The notes under the pieces are model-generated. The model saw nothing but the letters and a program-made list of their open reading frames with translations. It had not been told where the DNA came from and searched no databases. From Desulfolucanica intricata (lineage in GTDB: Bacteria > Bacillota > Desulfotomaculia > Desulfotomaculales > Desulfofarciminaceae): DNA of 64,000 nt. Below, piece after piece: positions 25,864 through 35,055 of the stretch. The stretch covers positions 62,001-126,000 of the forward strand of contig NZ_BCWE01000009.1 of NCBI RefSeq assembly GCF_001592105.1. Direction: 5' to 3'. The translations under genes and the position numbers were made by a program. Position 1 is the stretch's first letter, and each line of letters opens with the position of its first letter.

Positions 25864-27123
25864 TTATTTATCCACTCCCTTAAATAGCAATTTGGCCAGT
25901 TTTTTAGGATAAACCTGTTCGATATCATCCGGAACGCTTTGACCGTCTGTTACATAAGTAATAGGAATATTAGTATGGCAAATTACATTTAGCATTGAAC
26001 CCAGGGATTGTGTTTCGTCGATTTTAGTAAATATGATTTTATTTATATCTATTTTACCGAAGCCCTCAAAATTTTTAAGTAAATCCCGGTCTTTTGTTGT
26101 AGCACTTAAGACTAAAAATATATCCCGGGGATAGCTTATAACCTCTATATATTCCATAAGTTCTTTGACCTGGGCCGCATTGTGGGAGGGACGGCCGGCG
26201 GTATCAATTAAAATTAAATCTTTGTCATTATGTTTTATTAAACTTTTATGCAGCTCTTCCGGAGTCATAACCACCTCTAGATGAACTCCGATTATTTCAC
26301 CGTAAGTCTTCAATTGTTCCACCGCCCCAATACGGTATGTATCTATGGTAATTATGGCAATGTTCTTTCGATGAAATAAAGTATATTGGGCTGCCAGCTT
26401 TGCCAGCGTAGTAGTTTTCCCAACACCGGTAGGACCAATAAAAACAAGGACCTTTCCATAACTCATATCCTGATAAGCCGGCTCAACTATTTGGGCTATT
26501 CTACTTGTTAAAGCAGCTTTAATTAACTCATCCCGTTCCGGGTGGCCGGAATCAATCTTATCTTTTATGTCATCTATTAAGTCTTCAGCAATAGCTTCAT
26601 CTAAATCCATATCCAAAAGTTTCTGCAGCCATTTAATGAGAACTTCATCTTCACCGGACCGGCCTTTGTCCTTTATTATCTTGTGAAGCAGTACCTTCAC
26701 TTCCGCTAATTCCTGACGAAGATTAACATCAGAGGAGAAGGAAGCTTTTATTCCATTGCTCCGTACGGAAAAGTCGTTCATTATAGTGCCTTCACTAATT
26801 TTTTCAGCAGCTGCACCGGCAGCATTGTATGCTGGCTGAGCCGTGGTGCGGGCAATAATATCTCCTCGTAAAATCCTGTCTGTGGGTGCTAAAGAAGCCT
26901 GCCCCGCCCCGGCAGCCTCACTTAATTGCCGCGGCATCTGATTTATTGTTGCCGGCTCATCTACTGCAGCAGTAACTTCTAATTTGTGCCTGGCAAACAA
27001 ACCCAGCAGGCCTTTACAACGTACTTTCCTGCTGTTTAAAATTACTGCTTCAGGCCCTAAATCCATTTTTATCCGGTATAAAGCTTCCTTCATATCATTA
27101 GCCAGATATTTTTTCACCTTCAA
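25864..27123 (-). CDS. flhF: Flagellar biosynthesis GTPase FlhF
   Basis: An SRP-type GTPase that places the flagellar base at the right membrane site. The 419-residue protein has the variable B domain (about 1-135), an N domain, and the G domain from about 220: VFIGPTGVGKTTTLAKLA (P-loop), IDTYRIGAVEQL, LIDTAGRPSHN and FTKIDET. It overlaps flhA by 4 bases and is followed 1 base later by flhG. Start: TTG at 27123. Confidence 0.96.
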   Translation of the reverse strand: MKVKKYLANDMKEALYRIKMDLGPEAVILNSRKVRCKGLLGLFARHKLEVTAAVDEPATINQMPRQLSEAAGAGQASLAPTDRILRGDIIARTTAQPAYNAAGAAAEKISEGTIMNDFSVRSNGIKASFSSDVNLRQELAEVKVLLHKIIKDKGRSGEDEVLIKWLQKLLDMDLDEAIAEDLIDDIKDKIDSGHPERDELIKAALTSRIAQIVEPAYQDMSYGKVLVFIGPTGVGKTTTLAKLAAQYTLFHRKNIAIITIDTYRIGAVEQLKTYGEIIGVHLEVVMTPEELHKSLIKHNDKDLILIDTAGRPSHNAAQVKELMEYIEVISYPRDIFLVLSATTKDRDLLKNFEGFGKIDINKIIFTKIDETQSLGSMLNVICHTNIPITYVTDGQSVPDDIEQVYPKKLAKLLFKGVDK

Positions 27124-29186
27124 TCCAGCATCACCGTCCCTACCGCTTCAACTTCCAAGCCCGGATATATCTCGTTTACTGAAATTACCGCTAAATTAGG
27201 TAATACCCGTTCCGTTAGCCGTCGAAAAGGTAACCTGGCCCGGGCCGAGCACAAAACCACCGGATTGATCCCCTTTAACATAACTCTTTCGACAACTGCA
27301 TTTACCCTCCCCAGTACCTGCTGGGCTGTTTGGGGCTCAAGTACCGGATAGACTCCCAGCTGGGTTTCTTGAACAGAGTCTGTCAGTACCTGCTCTAATT
27401 TAGGATGCAGGGTAATTACCGACAACTTTTGCTCAGCGTTTAAATATCCCTGACAGATAGTTCGTCCCAAAGCTTGGCGGGCATTTTCCGTTAGAAAATC
27501 GGATTCTTTACTATAGCGGGCACTGTCAGATAAAGATTCTAAAATAGTAGTCAGGTCCCTAATTGGCACTTTCTCTTTCAGCAGATTTTGCAGAACCTTT
27601 TGTATTTCACCCATAGTGAGAAGATTGGGAACGAGCTCTTCCACCACCACAGGATTATTCTCTTTAACAAGATCTAATAAATCTTTAACTTCCTGCCGGC
27701 CCAACAACTCAGCGGCATGCTGTTTAATAAATTCAGTTAAATGGGTTATTAATACAGTAGAACAATCAACCACCGTCAATCCCAAAAGTTCAACCTGCTC
27801 CCTTTTAGCTTCTTCTACCCACCAGGCAGACAGGCCAAAGGTAGGTTCAGTGGTGGGAATACCGGGAATATCTTCATTTAGCCCGGCAGGGTCCATGGCG
27901 AGAAAATATCCGGGCATTAACTCTCCCCCTGTAATGGTATTTCCTTTTAACTTAAAAACATAGGAATTCGGACCTAATTGTATATTATCCCGGATACGAA
28001 TGGGCCGTACAAAGATACCCGTTTCCAGAGCACATTGCCTTCTAACGGCAGCTACACGCTGGAGTAAGTCGCCTCCCTGGGATTCATCAGTTAAGCTAAT
28101 AAGGTTGTACCCAATCTCAATCTCCATTGGATCAACCTGAAAATAATTAAGTACATTCTCAGGTTCACGGCGCTGTTCCTGAGTTTGGCGGCTAATTTCT
28201 TGCTGCTCCAAAACAAGCCTTTTTTTCTCCTCTTTCATGGTTATATAACCGGCAAAACCAACCCCGGCAGCAAGAAATAAAAATAAAATATTGGGCATAG
28301 CCGGAATTAATCCTAAAACAAACAGAATTCCGGAAGCCAAATAAAGAACCCGCGGAAAGTTTAACATTTGCTGTGAAAGCTCTGCACCCAAATTGGCCTC
28401 CGAGGCGGATCTGGTCACCAAAATGCCGGAGGCGGTAGAGATTAACAGTGCCGGTACTTGCCCCACCAGGCCATCACCGACGGTTAAAATCGTAAAGGTC
28501 TGCAGTGCCTCCGTGATCTGCATCTCCATCTGCACAACCCCGATAATAAAGCCGCCAATGATATTTATAAATATAATTATTATTCCTGCAATTGCATCAC
28601 CACGTACAAACTTACTGGCACCGTCCATAGCTCCGAAAAAGTCTGCCTCCCGCTGTAAGCGGCGGCGGCGCTCCCTGGCTTCTTCTTCAGTAATTAAACC
28701 TGAATTATAATCCGCATCAATACTCATTTGCTTTCCGGGCATAGCATCCAGGGTGAAGCGTGCAGCCACCTCGGCCACCCGCCCGGCCCCACTGGTAATG
28801 ACCAAAAACTGTATAATGGTTATAATAATAAAGACTATCAAACCTACAACATAGTTGCCCCTGGTTACAAAATTACCAAAAGCATCAATTACATTTCCTG
28901 CCGCCCCGGCACTCAAGATTAACCTGGTTGAGGAAATGTTAAGTGCCAGGCGATACAAGGTGGTTATTAACAGTAGGGTCGGAAAAATCGAAAACTGCAG
29001 TGAGTCAGTGGTAAACATAGTGATTAGTAAAATAATTATACTAACAGTTATACTGGTAATTAGAAAAAAATCCAAAAACCCCGGGGGCATAGGAATTATA
29101 ATTATAAGTATTATGCCAATAATCAGAGCCGCTGCAATCAAATCGTTATTTTGTCTGAGACGCTCCATCATAGACTGTGCAGGCAT
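27120..29186 (-). CDS. flhA: Flagellar export gate protein FlhA
   Basis: The proton-driven core of the type III export gate. The 688-residue protein has about eight membrane segments in the first 300 residues and the FHIPEP-type cytoplasmic loop (LDAMPGKQMSIDADYNSGLI, near residue 145). A large C-terminal domain docks substrate-chaperone complexes. I use the ATG at 29186: GGGGG lies 10 bases upstream, while the TTG 3 codons earlier is too close. It overlaps flhF at its 3' end. Confidence 0.96.
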   Translation of the reverse strand: MPAQSMMERLRQNNDLIAAALIIGIILIIIIPMPPGFLDFFLITSITVSIIILLITMFTTDSLQFSIFPTLLLITTLYRLALNISSTRLILSAGAAGNVIDAFGNFVTRGNYVVGLIVFIIITIIQFLVITSGAGRVAEVAARFTLDAMPGKQMSIDADYNSGLITEEEARERRRRLQREADFFGAMDGASKFVRGDAIAGIIIIFINIIGGFIIGVVQMEMQITEALQTFTILTVGDGLVGQVPALLISTASGILVTRSASEANLGAELSQQMLNFPRVLYLASGILFVLGLIPAMPNILFLFLAAGVGFAGYITMKEEKKRLVLEQQEISRQTQEQRREPENVLNYFQVDPMEIEIGYNLISLTDESQGGDLLQRVAAVRRQCALETGIFVRPIRIRDNIQLGPNSYVFKLKGNTITGGELMPGYFLAMDPAGLNEDIPGIPTTEPTFGLSAWWVEEAKREQVELLGLTVVDCSTVLITHLTEFIKQHAAELLGRQEVKDLLDLVKENNPVVVEELVPNLLTMGEIQKVLQNLLKEKVPIRDLTTILESLSDSARYSKESDFLTENARQALGRTICQGYLNAEQKLSVITLHPKLEQVLTDSVQETQLGVYPVLEPQTAQQVLGRVNAVVERVMLKGINPVVLCSARARLPFRRLTERVLPNLAVISVNEIYPGLEVEAVGTVMLD

Positions 29187-29208
29187 CAGACCCAAACCCC
29201 CTTTTACT

Positions 29209-30273
29209 CTATAAGTAGCCGTTTTTCTTCCTGTATACCAGTGCTAATATTTCAGCTACTGCCTGGTAAAACTCATAAGGAATTTCCTGCCCCACTTCAA
29301 CCTGCGTATAAAGCAGCCGGGCCAATTCTTTTTGCTCAACAACCGGAATTTTATTTTCTTTAGCTATTTCACGAATTCTTAAAGCCAAGTTATCAGCACC
29401 CTTAGCCACAACCTGAGGGGCATCATTTTCAGCTTCCTGATAGCGGACAGCCACCGCCAGGTGAGTTGGGTTCGTTATAATTACTGTCGCCCTAGGTACT
29501 TCCTGAATAATTCGGTTTAAAGTTATCTGCCGCTGCATTTCACGCCGTTTTGACTTAAGCAGCGGATCCCCTTCAGTTTGCTTGAGTTCGTCCTTAAGCT
29601 CTTGTTTACTCATTCGTAAATTTTTTTGGTACTCATAGCGCTGATAAAGAAAATCAATCAGGGCCAGAGCCAGATACGCCAGTCCACCCCACAAAAACAC
29701 ACGGAGCGTAAACCCGGAAAACTGCTGCAAAATCATATGGGGAGTAACATAAAAAATCATCATTAAATCACTAATACTTCCGGCTACTAAGCTATAGGTA
29801 ACGCCTCCGATAATAATTACCTTAAGCAAAGATTTTGCTAATTCGAACAAGCTTCTGACAGAAAATATACGCTTGAAACCCTCAATTGGATTAATGCGAT
29901 CAGCTTTAGGTTTAATAACCCCGGGAGCAAATATAAAACCCGTCTGGGTTAAATTTACTGCCAATCCAACCACTACAGCCAGTATAAAAAACGGAGCCAT
30001 AAGTCCGAAAAAGTAAGAAGCAACATCAATCATAACATGTAAAAAATCAGCCTGCTCTGAGTTATATTCAGTAAAATGCTGAAAAAACTCTGTCAGGTAT
30101 CTATATAAAGAATTAATATGATGATCCTCAATCGCATAAAGCAGCAGTACCATGGCTAACAGGCCTACCGCCCCGTTTAAATCAGCACTTTTTGCTACCT
30201 GTCCTTTGCGGCGCGCTTCAGCTATTTTCCGGGGTGTCGCCTTTTCGGTTTTTTCCTGGCTGCCTCTCGCCAT
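29209..30273 (-). CDS. flhB: Flagellar export gate protein FlhB
   Basis: Switches export from rod/hook to filament substrates. The 354-residue protein begins SQEKTEKATPRKIAEARRKGQ, has four membrane segments between about 30 and 210, and contains the self-cleaving NPTH site in VIITNPTHLAVAVRY near residue 266. The family arrangement is unchanged. It follows fliR with 1 base between the genes. Confidence 0.96.
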   Translation of the reverse strand: MARGSQEKTEKATPRKIAEARRKGQVAKSADLNGAVGLLAMVLLLYAIEDHHINSLYRYLTEFFQHFTEYNSEQADFLHVMIDVASYFFGLMAPFFILAVVVGLAVNLTQTGFIFAPGVIKPKADRINPIEGFKRIFSVRSLFELAKSLLKVIIIGGVTYSLVAGSISDLMMIFYVTPHMILQQFSGFTLRVFLWGGLAYLALALIDFLYQRYEYQKNLRMSKQELKDELKQTEGDPLLKSKRREMQRQITLNRIIQEVPRATVIITNPTHLAVAVRYQEAENDAPQVVAKGADNLALRIREIAKENKIPVVEQKELARLLYTQVEVGQEIPYEFYQAVAEILALVYRKKNGYL

Positions 30274-30274
30274 A

Positions 30275-31042
30275 CTATCTCAAACCTCGCAATAACAACA
30301 GCATATCATTTTGCATAGTTTCAAAAACACCCTGCAGAAAATTACCTAATACCGGTACAATGATACTTAATGTAAGAATACCCACCACAATTTTCAAAGG
30401 AAAACCCATCATAAACACATTAAGCTGGGGTACGGTTTTTGAAACAAACCCTAAAGCCAGATCCGTAATTACCAGTACAGCCATCATTGGAGCGCTAATT
30501 TGCAGGGCTAAGGCAAACATCCCGGCAAAAACCTTTACAACTGTTAAAACCGTGTCAGCCTTTAATACAGCTGATGACAAGGGAACCAGGTCATAACTTT
30601 TCACCAGGCCCATGATTAAATAATGATGACCGTTTATGCTGAGGAAAAAGGCCAATCCCAGAAGATAGATAAAATGGGAAATTAGAGTGGTTTGGACATT
30701 GCTTATAGGATCAAATACAGTGGACATCGCAAAACCCATTTGAAAGTCCATAAATTGACCCGCCATTCGTATAGCGCTGAAGGTAAAACCGGCAATCAGG
30801 CCCAGCATTAAACCAACTCCGGCTTCAGCTGCTATTGCTAAAGCAAAACCCCAAAAACTCCCCCCGGAACTGACCCCGGTACCTGTCAAATTAGGGAAAA
30901 TCACTGCAGTCAGTATAAAAGACAAACCTATTTTAACAAGACCCGGAATATTACGATATTCAAAAAAAGGGGCAGTCACCATAAAAGCGGTTATACGAGT
31001 AAAAGCCAAAAAGAAAACTAATAATAAATTAATGTCAATCAA
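30275..31042 (-). CDS. fliR: Flagellar export gate protein FliR
   Basis: A 255-residue membrane protein of the export gate, with about six hydrophobic segments and the typical FRMAGQFMDFQMGFAMS-like stretch (here SAIRMAGQFMDFQMGFAM) near residue 90. It forms the FliP5-Q4-R1 core pore. The start is TTG at 31042. It lies between fliQ and flhB in conserved order. Confidence 0.95.
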   Translation of the reverse strand: MIDINLLLVFFLAFTRITAFMVTAPFFEYRNIPGLVKIGLSFILTAVIFPNLTGTGVSSGGSFWGFALAIAAEAGVGLMLGLIAGFTFSAIRMAGQFMDFQMGFAMSTVFDPISNVQTTLISHFIYLLGLAFFLSINGHHYLIMGLVKSYDLVPLSSAVLKADTVLTVVKVFAGMFALALQISAPMMAVLVITDLALGFVSKTVPQLNVFMMGFPLKIVVGILTLSIIVPVLGNFLQGVFETMQNDMLLLLRGLR

Positions 31043-31056
31043 TTCTGCCAGGCCCC

Positions 31057-31326
31057 TTACTCGGAAACTTTACCCAGCTGGTTAAAAATTTCCTCTGTAA
31101 AGTCAACCATCATATTAAGCATCCAGGAAGCCAACAGCAAAAGTACAGCAAAAATCGCAATAATTTTAGGAACAAAGGTTAAGGTCTGCTCCTGTATTTG
31201 CGTGGTAGCCTGAAGCACACTAATGGCCAGGCCTACCAGTAGGCCAATTCCGAGGGGGGGCAGAGCTAAAATCAGGGTCATCATTAAGGCCTCGCGGGCT
31301 ATATGTACTGCAAAAGTCTGAGTCAT
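31057..31326 (-). CDS. fliQ: Flagellar export gate protein FliQ
   Basis: An 89-residue protein of two membrane hairpin helices, with GLLVGLAISVLQATTQIQEQ and TFVPKIIAIFAVLLLL, the family's core. It surrounds the FliP-FliR pore. AAGGAG lies 8 bases before the ATG. Confidence 0.96.
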   Translation of the reverse strand: MTQTFAVHIAREALMMTLILALPPLGIGLLVGLAISVLQATTQIQEQTLTFVPKIIAIFAVLLLLASWMLNMMVDFTEEIFNQLGKVSE

Positions 31327-31344
31327 CTTATTCGCTCCTTTTTC

Positions 31345-32103
31345 CTAACGGAAACTCTCCAATAAGGATTTAACCACCAGATACCAGCCGTCAACCATAA
31401 CAAAAAGTAAAAGTTTGAAAGGTAAGGAAATCATAACCGGAGGCAGCATGAACATCCCCATAGACATTAAAGTACTGGCTACCACCATATCAATAACTAA
31501 AAAAGGTATGTATAATAAAAAGCCCATTTCAAAGGCTGTTTTTAATTCACTGATAATAAAGGACGGAATTACTACACGAAGCGGAACTTCCTCCCTATTT
31601 TGGGGCTTGTCCATTTTAGCCAGGTTAATAAATAAAGCTAAATCTTTTTCTCTGGTTTGATCAAGCATAAATTCCCGCAGGGGTTTGGCTGCCCTGACCT
31701 GGGCTTCTTCCTGAGTTATTTGATTGGCCAAATAAGGTTTTATGGCCTGTTCGTTAAGATCATTATAGACCGGAGCCATAATAAAGATCGTCAGAAAAAG
31801 GGCTAAACCTATTAAAACCTGGTTGGGCGGAGTTTGTTGAGTGCCCAGGGCATTTCGCAAAAAGGAGAGGACTATCACAATTCGGGTGAAAGAAGTCATC
31901 ATGAGCAGTATTGCAGGCACCAAAGATAATAACGTTAATAATACCAAAAGCTTCACACTGTCTACTACCTCAGTGGGATTTTCGCTTTGGCCGATACTAA
32001 GATCAATATCGGGAATAGGAACCGGCTGGGCCCAAACCTGACGGGGCAGCAGGACCATCAATAACGCTATTGTAAGGGTCAAGTAAAGTTGTTTATTTTT
32101 CAC
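31345..32103 (-). CDS. fliP: Flagellar export gate protein FliP
   Basis: Core pore protein of the export gate, about 250 residues. It has a signal peptide ending near VWAQP, and then the conserved MMTSFTRIVIVLSFLRNALGTQQ-type segment near residue 80. It continues with FLTIFIMAPVY, and FILPPVMISLPFKLLLF-like (here MLPPVMISLPFKLLLF) at the C-terminus. I choose GTG at 32103, with AAAGGA 11 bases upstream; an ATG four codons earlier touches the ribosome site. The gene overlaps the 3' end of fliO. Confidence 0.95.
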   Translation of the reverse strand: MKNKQLYLTLTIALLMVLLPRQVWAQPVPIPDIDLSIGQSENPTEVVDSVKLLVLLTLLSLVPAILLMMTSFTRIVIVLSFLRNALGTQQTPPNQVLIGLALFLTIFIMAPVYNDLNEQAIKPYLANQITQEEAQVRAAKPLREFMLDQTREKDLALFINLAKMDKPQNREEVPLRVVIPSFIISELKTAFEMGFLLYIPFLVIDMVVASTLMSMGMFMLPPVMISLPFKLLLFVMVDGWYLVVKSLLESFR

Positions 32104-32482
32104 GTCTCTTTTCATCCTTTAAGCTTCGCCCGCCCCGGCCGGAAATTTTATCAGTGAGTACCGATTTAAAATTACCCGGCCATTGTCCGGGGGTACTGCT
32201 GTTTTCAATTAAAGGTTCTGGTAACCTGTCAAACTGTTTAAGCAGAGTAATATTATGCTCCTGCTGTGCCAGTAAAAAATATTGCTCCCCTACCTGGACA
32301 ATGCTAATAATGGACTTTGGTCCTATAGGTAATTGTTCAATAATTTGCATGCGCCGCCGGCCTCCGGTACTGAAACCCCTTCGGGTCAGACCGTATTTAA
32401 TAATAAGATATGCCAGTACTAAAACCACCGGCAGTGCAAAAATCAAGCGAATAAAAGTTAAATAGACGTCACTGCTGCTCAT
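32093..32482 (-). CDS. fliO: Flagellar biosynthesis protein FliO
   Basis: A 129-residue protein with one membrane segment (about 11-29) and a small cytoplasmic SH3-like domain with MQIIEQLPIGPKSIISIVQVG and YFLLAQQEHNITLL. FliO stabilises FliP during gate assembly. The ATG overlaps the fliN stop as ATGA. Confidence 0.9.
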   Translation of the reverse strand: MSSSDVYLTFIRLIFALPVVLVLAYLIIKYGLTRRGFSTGGRRRMQIIEQLPIGPKSIISIVQVGEQYFLLAQQEHNITLLKQFDRLPEPLIENSSTPGQWPGNFKSVLTDKISGRGGRSLKDEKRREK

Positions 32483-32859
32483 TCATTCTCCTCCGGATAT
32501 TCTAAGCTATGCGGTTTGTAGACGGAGGAAACTCTAACCCCCAAATAATCATTAAGCACTATTATCTCTCCGCGCCCGAATTTTTGTTGATTTATTTTTA
32601 AGTTTATCGCTTCACCGGCCTGAACCTCCAACTTTATGAGCATTCCGGGGGACAGCTCCAATAACTCAGCCATAGTTAAATTAGTCCCACCCAATTCAGC
32701 AGTTATAAGAACAGGCACATCCTCTAAATGCTTTAAACTGGTTTTAACCCCCTGAAGCTCACCGCCGGGGGTGAGGGCGGGAAAACGCAACTTTTTTACA
32801 GTTGTTTTTTCATTCTTCTCTTCGTTTAGAAAAGCACGAATTTCTTCTTCTGTCATCAT
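32479..32859 (-). CDS. fliN: Stand-alone FliN-like SpoA-domain switch protein
   Basis: A 126-residue protein with a short N-terminal MTEEEIRAFL peptide and one SpoA domain (about 45-115: VPVLITAELGGTNLTMAELL, PGMLIKLEVQAGE and GRGEIIVLNDYLGVRV). It is the size and form of FliN. Because FliY (18958-20061) already carries a SpoA domain, the window encodes two FliN-type proteins. The gene sits where fliM-fliY-cheY usually lie, before fliO. Confidence 0.92.
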   Translation of the reverse strand: MMTEEEIRAFLNEEKNEKTTVKKLRFPALTPGGELQGVKTSLKHLEDVPVLITAELGGTNLTMAELLELSPGMLIKLEVQAGEAINLKINQQKFGRGEIIVLNDYLGVRVSSVYKPHSLEYPEENE

Positions 32860-32881
32860 AATTTCCCCACCCCCGGTATGA

Positions 32882-33355
32882 TTATTGAATTAAGAATTCT
32901 ACAAAATATAAACGATTAACCTTTCCGGCTGTCAGGTATTTGTTAATGGCACTTAGCAGTTCCGCCTTAATACTTTCCACTGAATCCTCCTGCATTAATT
33001 CCTTTGTTGATTTATTTCGTAGTATAATAATTATTTCATCAATAATTTGTGGTTTTTTATCCTCAATTTCCTTATTTAATTTCTCATCCTTATAATATTC
33101 CAATACCGGCGTCACCCTTAAGTAATGTCCGGGCTCAGATAAATTAACAACTATACCCTCCAGGCTGTAATTGATCTTTTCAGGTTCCTCTGCAGCACGA
33201 TTCAGAAATGGAATAGAAACTTCTTCACTGACAATGAAATAGGCTGCGGCTGCACCAGCCAGCAGCAGTACTATAACAGCAAGTATCTGGATTATTAGTT
33301 TTCCCCTCTTGGGTTTTCGTTCTGTTTTTTCCCCGTCCTTATTTTCCTTTGCCAA
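32882..33355 (-). CDS. fliL: Flagellar basal body-associated protein FliL
   Basis: A membrane protein beside the stator, about 157 residues. It has a basic cytoplasmic start (KTERKPKRGKL), one membrane segment at about 25-47 and a periplasmic-side domain with LEGIVVNLSEPGHYLRVTPVLEY. TTG at 33355 has AAAGGG 9 bases upstream; a GTG three codons earlier falls within that site. It is directly downstream of flgE; no flbD-like gene lies between them, unlike Bacillus. Confidence 0.9.
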   Translation of the reverse strand: MAKENKDGEKTERKPKRGKLIIQILAVIVLLLAGAAAAYFIVSEEVSIPFLNRAAEEPEKINYSLEGIVVNLSEPGHYLRVTPVLEYYKDEKLNKEIEDKKPQIIDEIIIILRNKSTKELMQEDSVESIKAELLSAINKYLTAGKVNRLYFVEFLIQ

Positions 33356-33373
33356 CGAATTCACCCTTTAAAA

Positions 33374-34168
33374 TTAACGTTTTAGATTCAATAATTCCTG
33401 CAGCATTTCATCAGAGACTGTTATTACTCTGGAATTGGCCTGATATCCCCGCTGTGTAATAATCATGTTTGAAAACTCGTTAGTTAAATCAACATTGGAC
33501 ATTTCTAAGTTGCAGGCTTCAATGGTGCCTAAACCGTCGGAGCCGGGTGTACCGAGCCCGGATTCATCTTCACCGGGATAGATATATAAGTTACTGCCCT
33601 GCTTTATTAATTCTCCCTGATTATCAAATTGCTTAAGACCAATAACCTCTCCCGTATCTTCACTGTTTACAAATATTTTACCGTCTCTGTTAATGTTTAT
33701 ACTGTTAATTGGCAATTCTAACCGAATTGGCTCGCCGTCAACATTTAAAACATTATAGCCTAAAGAATTAACAAGATAGCCCTCTCCGTCTTCTTCGTTT
33801 ATATAAAATGAACCGTCACGGGTATAATAAATAACTTCGTCGCCATCTTCATTTTGTGATTGTACTGCAAAATAACCATTACCTTGTATAGCCAAATCCG
33901 TTTCTCTACCGGTGGCCACTAAACCACCCTGGGTGAATATATTATCTATACCGGCCAGCGTCATGCCACTGCCCACCTGATTTGCTTTATTGCTGCCTTG
34001 TCCTGCTCCGGAATTGTAGCTAATTAATTGACTTAAAGTATCTTTAAAATTCACCCGGCCTGCTTTAAACGCAGTCGTATTCACGTTAGCAATATTATTA
34101 CCGATGACATCCATACGGATCTGGTGATTTTTCATGCCCGAAACTCCTGAATATAGTGACTTAATCAT
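33374..34168 (-). CDS. flgE: Flagellar hook protein FlgE
   Basis: Short hook protein of 264 residues, the size of Bacillus FlgE. It has the N-terminal GVSGMKNHQIRMDVIGNNIANVN motif, a middle domain with GYFAVQSQNEDGDEVIYYTRDG, and the C-terminal helix SNVDLTNEFSNMIITQRGYQ. AAAGGAGG lies 7 bases before the ATG at 34168, so the longer frame to 34201 is rejected. It follows flgD and the TIGR02530-type gene, the position of the hook gene in Firmicutes. Confidence 0.93.
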   Translation of the reverse strand: MIKSLYSGVSGMKNHQIRMDVIGNNIANVNTTAFKAGRVNFKDTLSQLISYNSGAGQGSNKANQVGSGMTLAGIDNIFTQGGLVATGRETDLAIQGNGYFAVQSQNEDGDEVIYYTRDGSFYINEEDGEGYLVNSLGYNVLNVDGEPIRLELPINSININRDGKIFVNSEDTGEVIGLKQFDNQGELIKQGSNLYIYPGEDESGLGTPGSDGLGTIEACNLEMSNVDLTNEFSNMIITQRGYQANSRVITVSDEMLQELLNLKR

Positions 34169-34239
34169 AGTTTTCCTCCTTTTGCTCTTTGGCCGCTTCA
34201 ATCGGTCGGCGGCCGGCAGCCTCCTTTCGGGCCGGCTGT

Positions 34240-34629
34240 CTATTTGATTATCACCGCACTGTCAATATTAGTAAATACATGCTCCTTTATTGCCTTACCA
34301 TCCAGTGCTGTCACCACAGTATTATTTTTTATACTGGCTATCAGAGCTAAATCGCCGTAAAGCAGCAGTGAATCCCTGGCGCCTTTTATCGATGCCCTCT
34401 GCATAGCCTGATGGATTTTTGTAATATCTGCCGGTGCAAGCTTTATATTGCGCTCCTGAAGTCTTTTTTCCGCGTGTGCTGAAAACTTAATTTCGCTATT
34501 CCCTTGAATTTTTTGCTGAAGAACGCTTTCAAAAGCAATTTTATTGACGCCAGCAGTTTGCTTTGGTGTTTTCGATTTAACAGGTATTAGAGGCTGTTGA
34601 TAGCTCCAGTTATTTATTTTATCACTCAT
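34240..34629 (-). CDS. Flagellar operon protein of the TIGR02530 type
   Basis: A 129-residue protein of the family found between flgD and flgE in Firmicutes flagellar operons. The conserved core is the segment FSAHAEKRLQERNIKL (near residue 50), followed by LLLYGDLALIASIKNNTVVTAL. No enzymatic function is known; the position suggests a role in hook or rod assembly. AGGGGTAAG precedes the ATG. Confidence 0.85.
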   Translation of the reverse strand: MSDKINNWSYQQPLIPVKSKTPKQTAGVNKIAFESVLQQKIQGNSEIKFSAHAEKRLQERNIKLAPADITKIHQAMQRASIKGARDSLLLYGDLALIASIKNNTVVTALDGKAIKEHVFTNIDSAVIIK

Positions 34630-34640
34630 AATTCTTACCC

Positions 34641-35042
34641 CTACTCTATTAGTCTGATTTGAGAAAGGTCGTAAGCATCCCCGTTGAGAATAACCTTGCT
34701 GCCGTCTTTGTTTAGCATAACCTTTTCCACCGTCCCAACGGCCTCATTCCCGTTTTCTAATGCTACAGTTACCCGGCGGCCAACCAGTCCCGCCGCCTGG
34801 TTTAATGCCTGCAGCTGTAAAAGCTGTTCCAGGGAGGAATTCATAATTTGCAGCTGCTCCATCATACTGAATTGTGCCATTTGAGTCATAAAGCTGCTGC
34901 TGTCCTGAGGGCTTAGAGGGTCCTGGTTTTTCAGCTGCGCTATGAAAAGCTGCAAAAACGCATCCTTATTGAGCTCATTCGCAGGCTTTTTATTGTTACC
35001 CTGGTTATTGTAAATATAGTTTGTGCTGCTACTTACCTGCAT
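34641..35042 (-). CDS. flgD: Flagellar hook assembly scaffold FlgD
   Basis: Cap on which the hook grows. The 133-residue protein has the N-terminal segment FLQLFIAQLKNQDPLSPQD and TQMAQFSMMEQL, typical of FlgD. It is short: it ends with a small domain (VGRRVTVALENGNEAVGTVEK) and lacks the extra C-terminal domains of proteobacterial FlgD. The ATG at 35042 has GGAGG 8 bases upstream; the longer frame into fliK is rejected. Confidence 0.95.
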   Translation of the reverse strand: MQVSSSTNYIYNNQGNNKKPANELNKDAFLQLFIAQLKNQDPLSPQDSSSFMTQMAQFSMMEQLQIMNSSLEQLLQLQALNQAAGLVGRRVTVALENGNEAVGTVEKVMLNKDGSKVILNGDAYDLSQIRLIE

Positions 35043-35055
35043 CGGAACACCTCCT

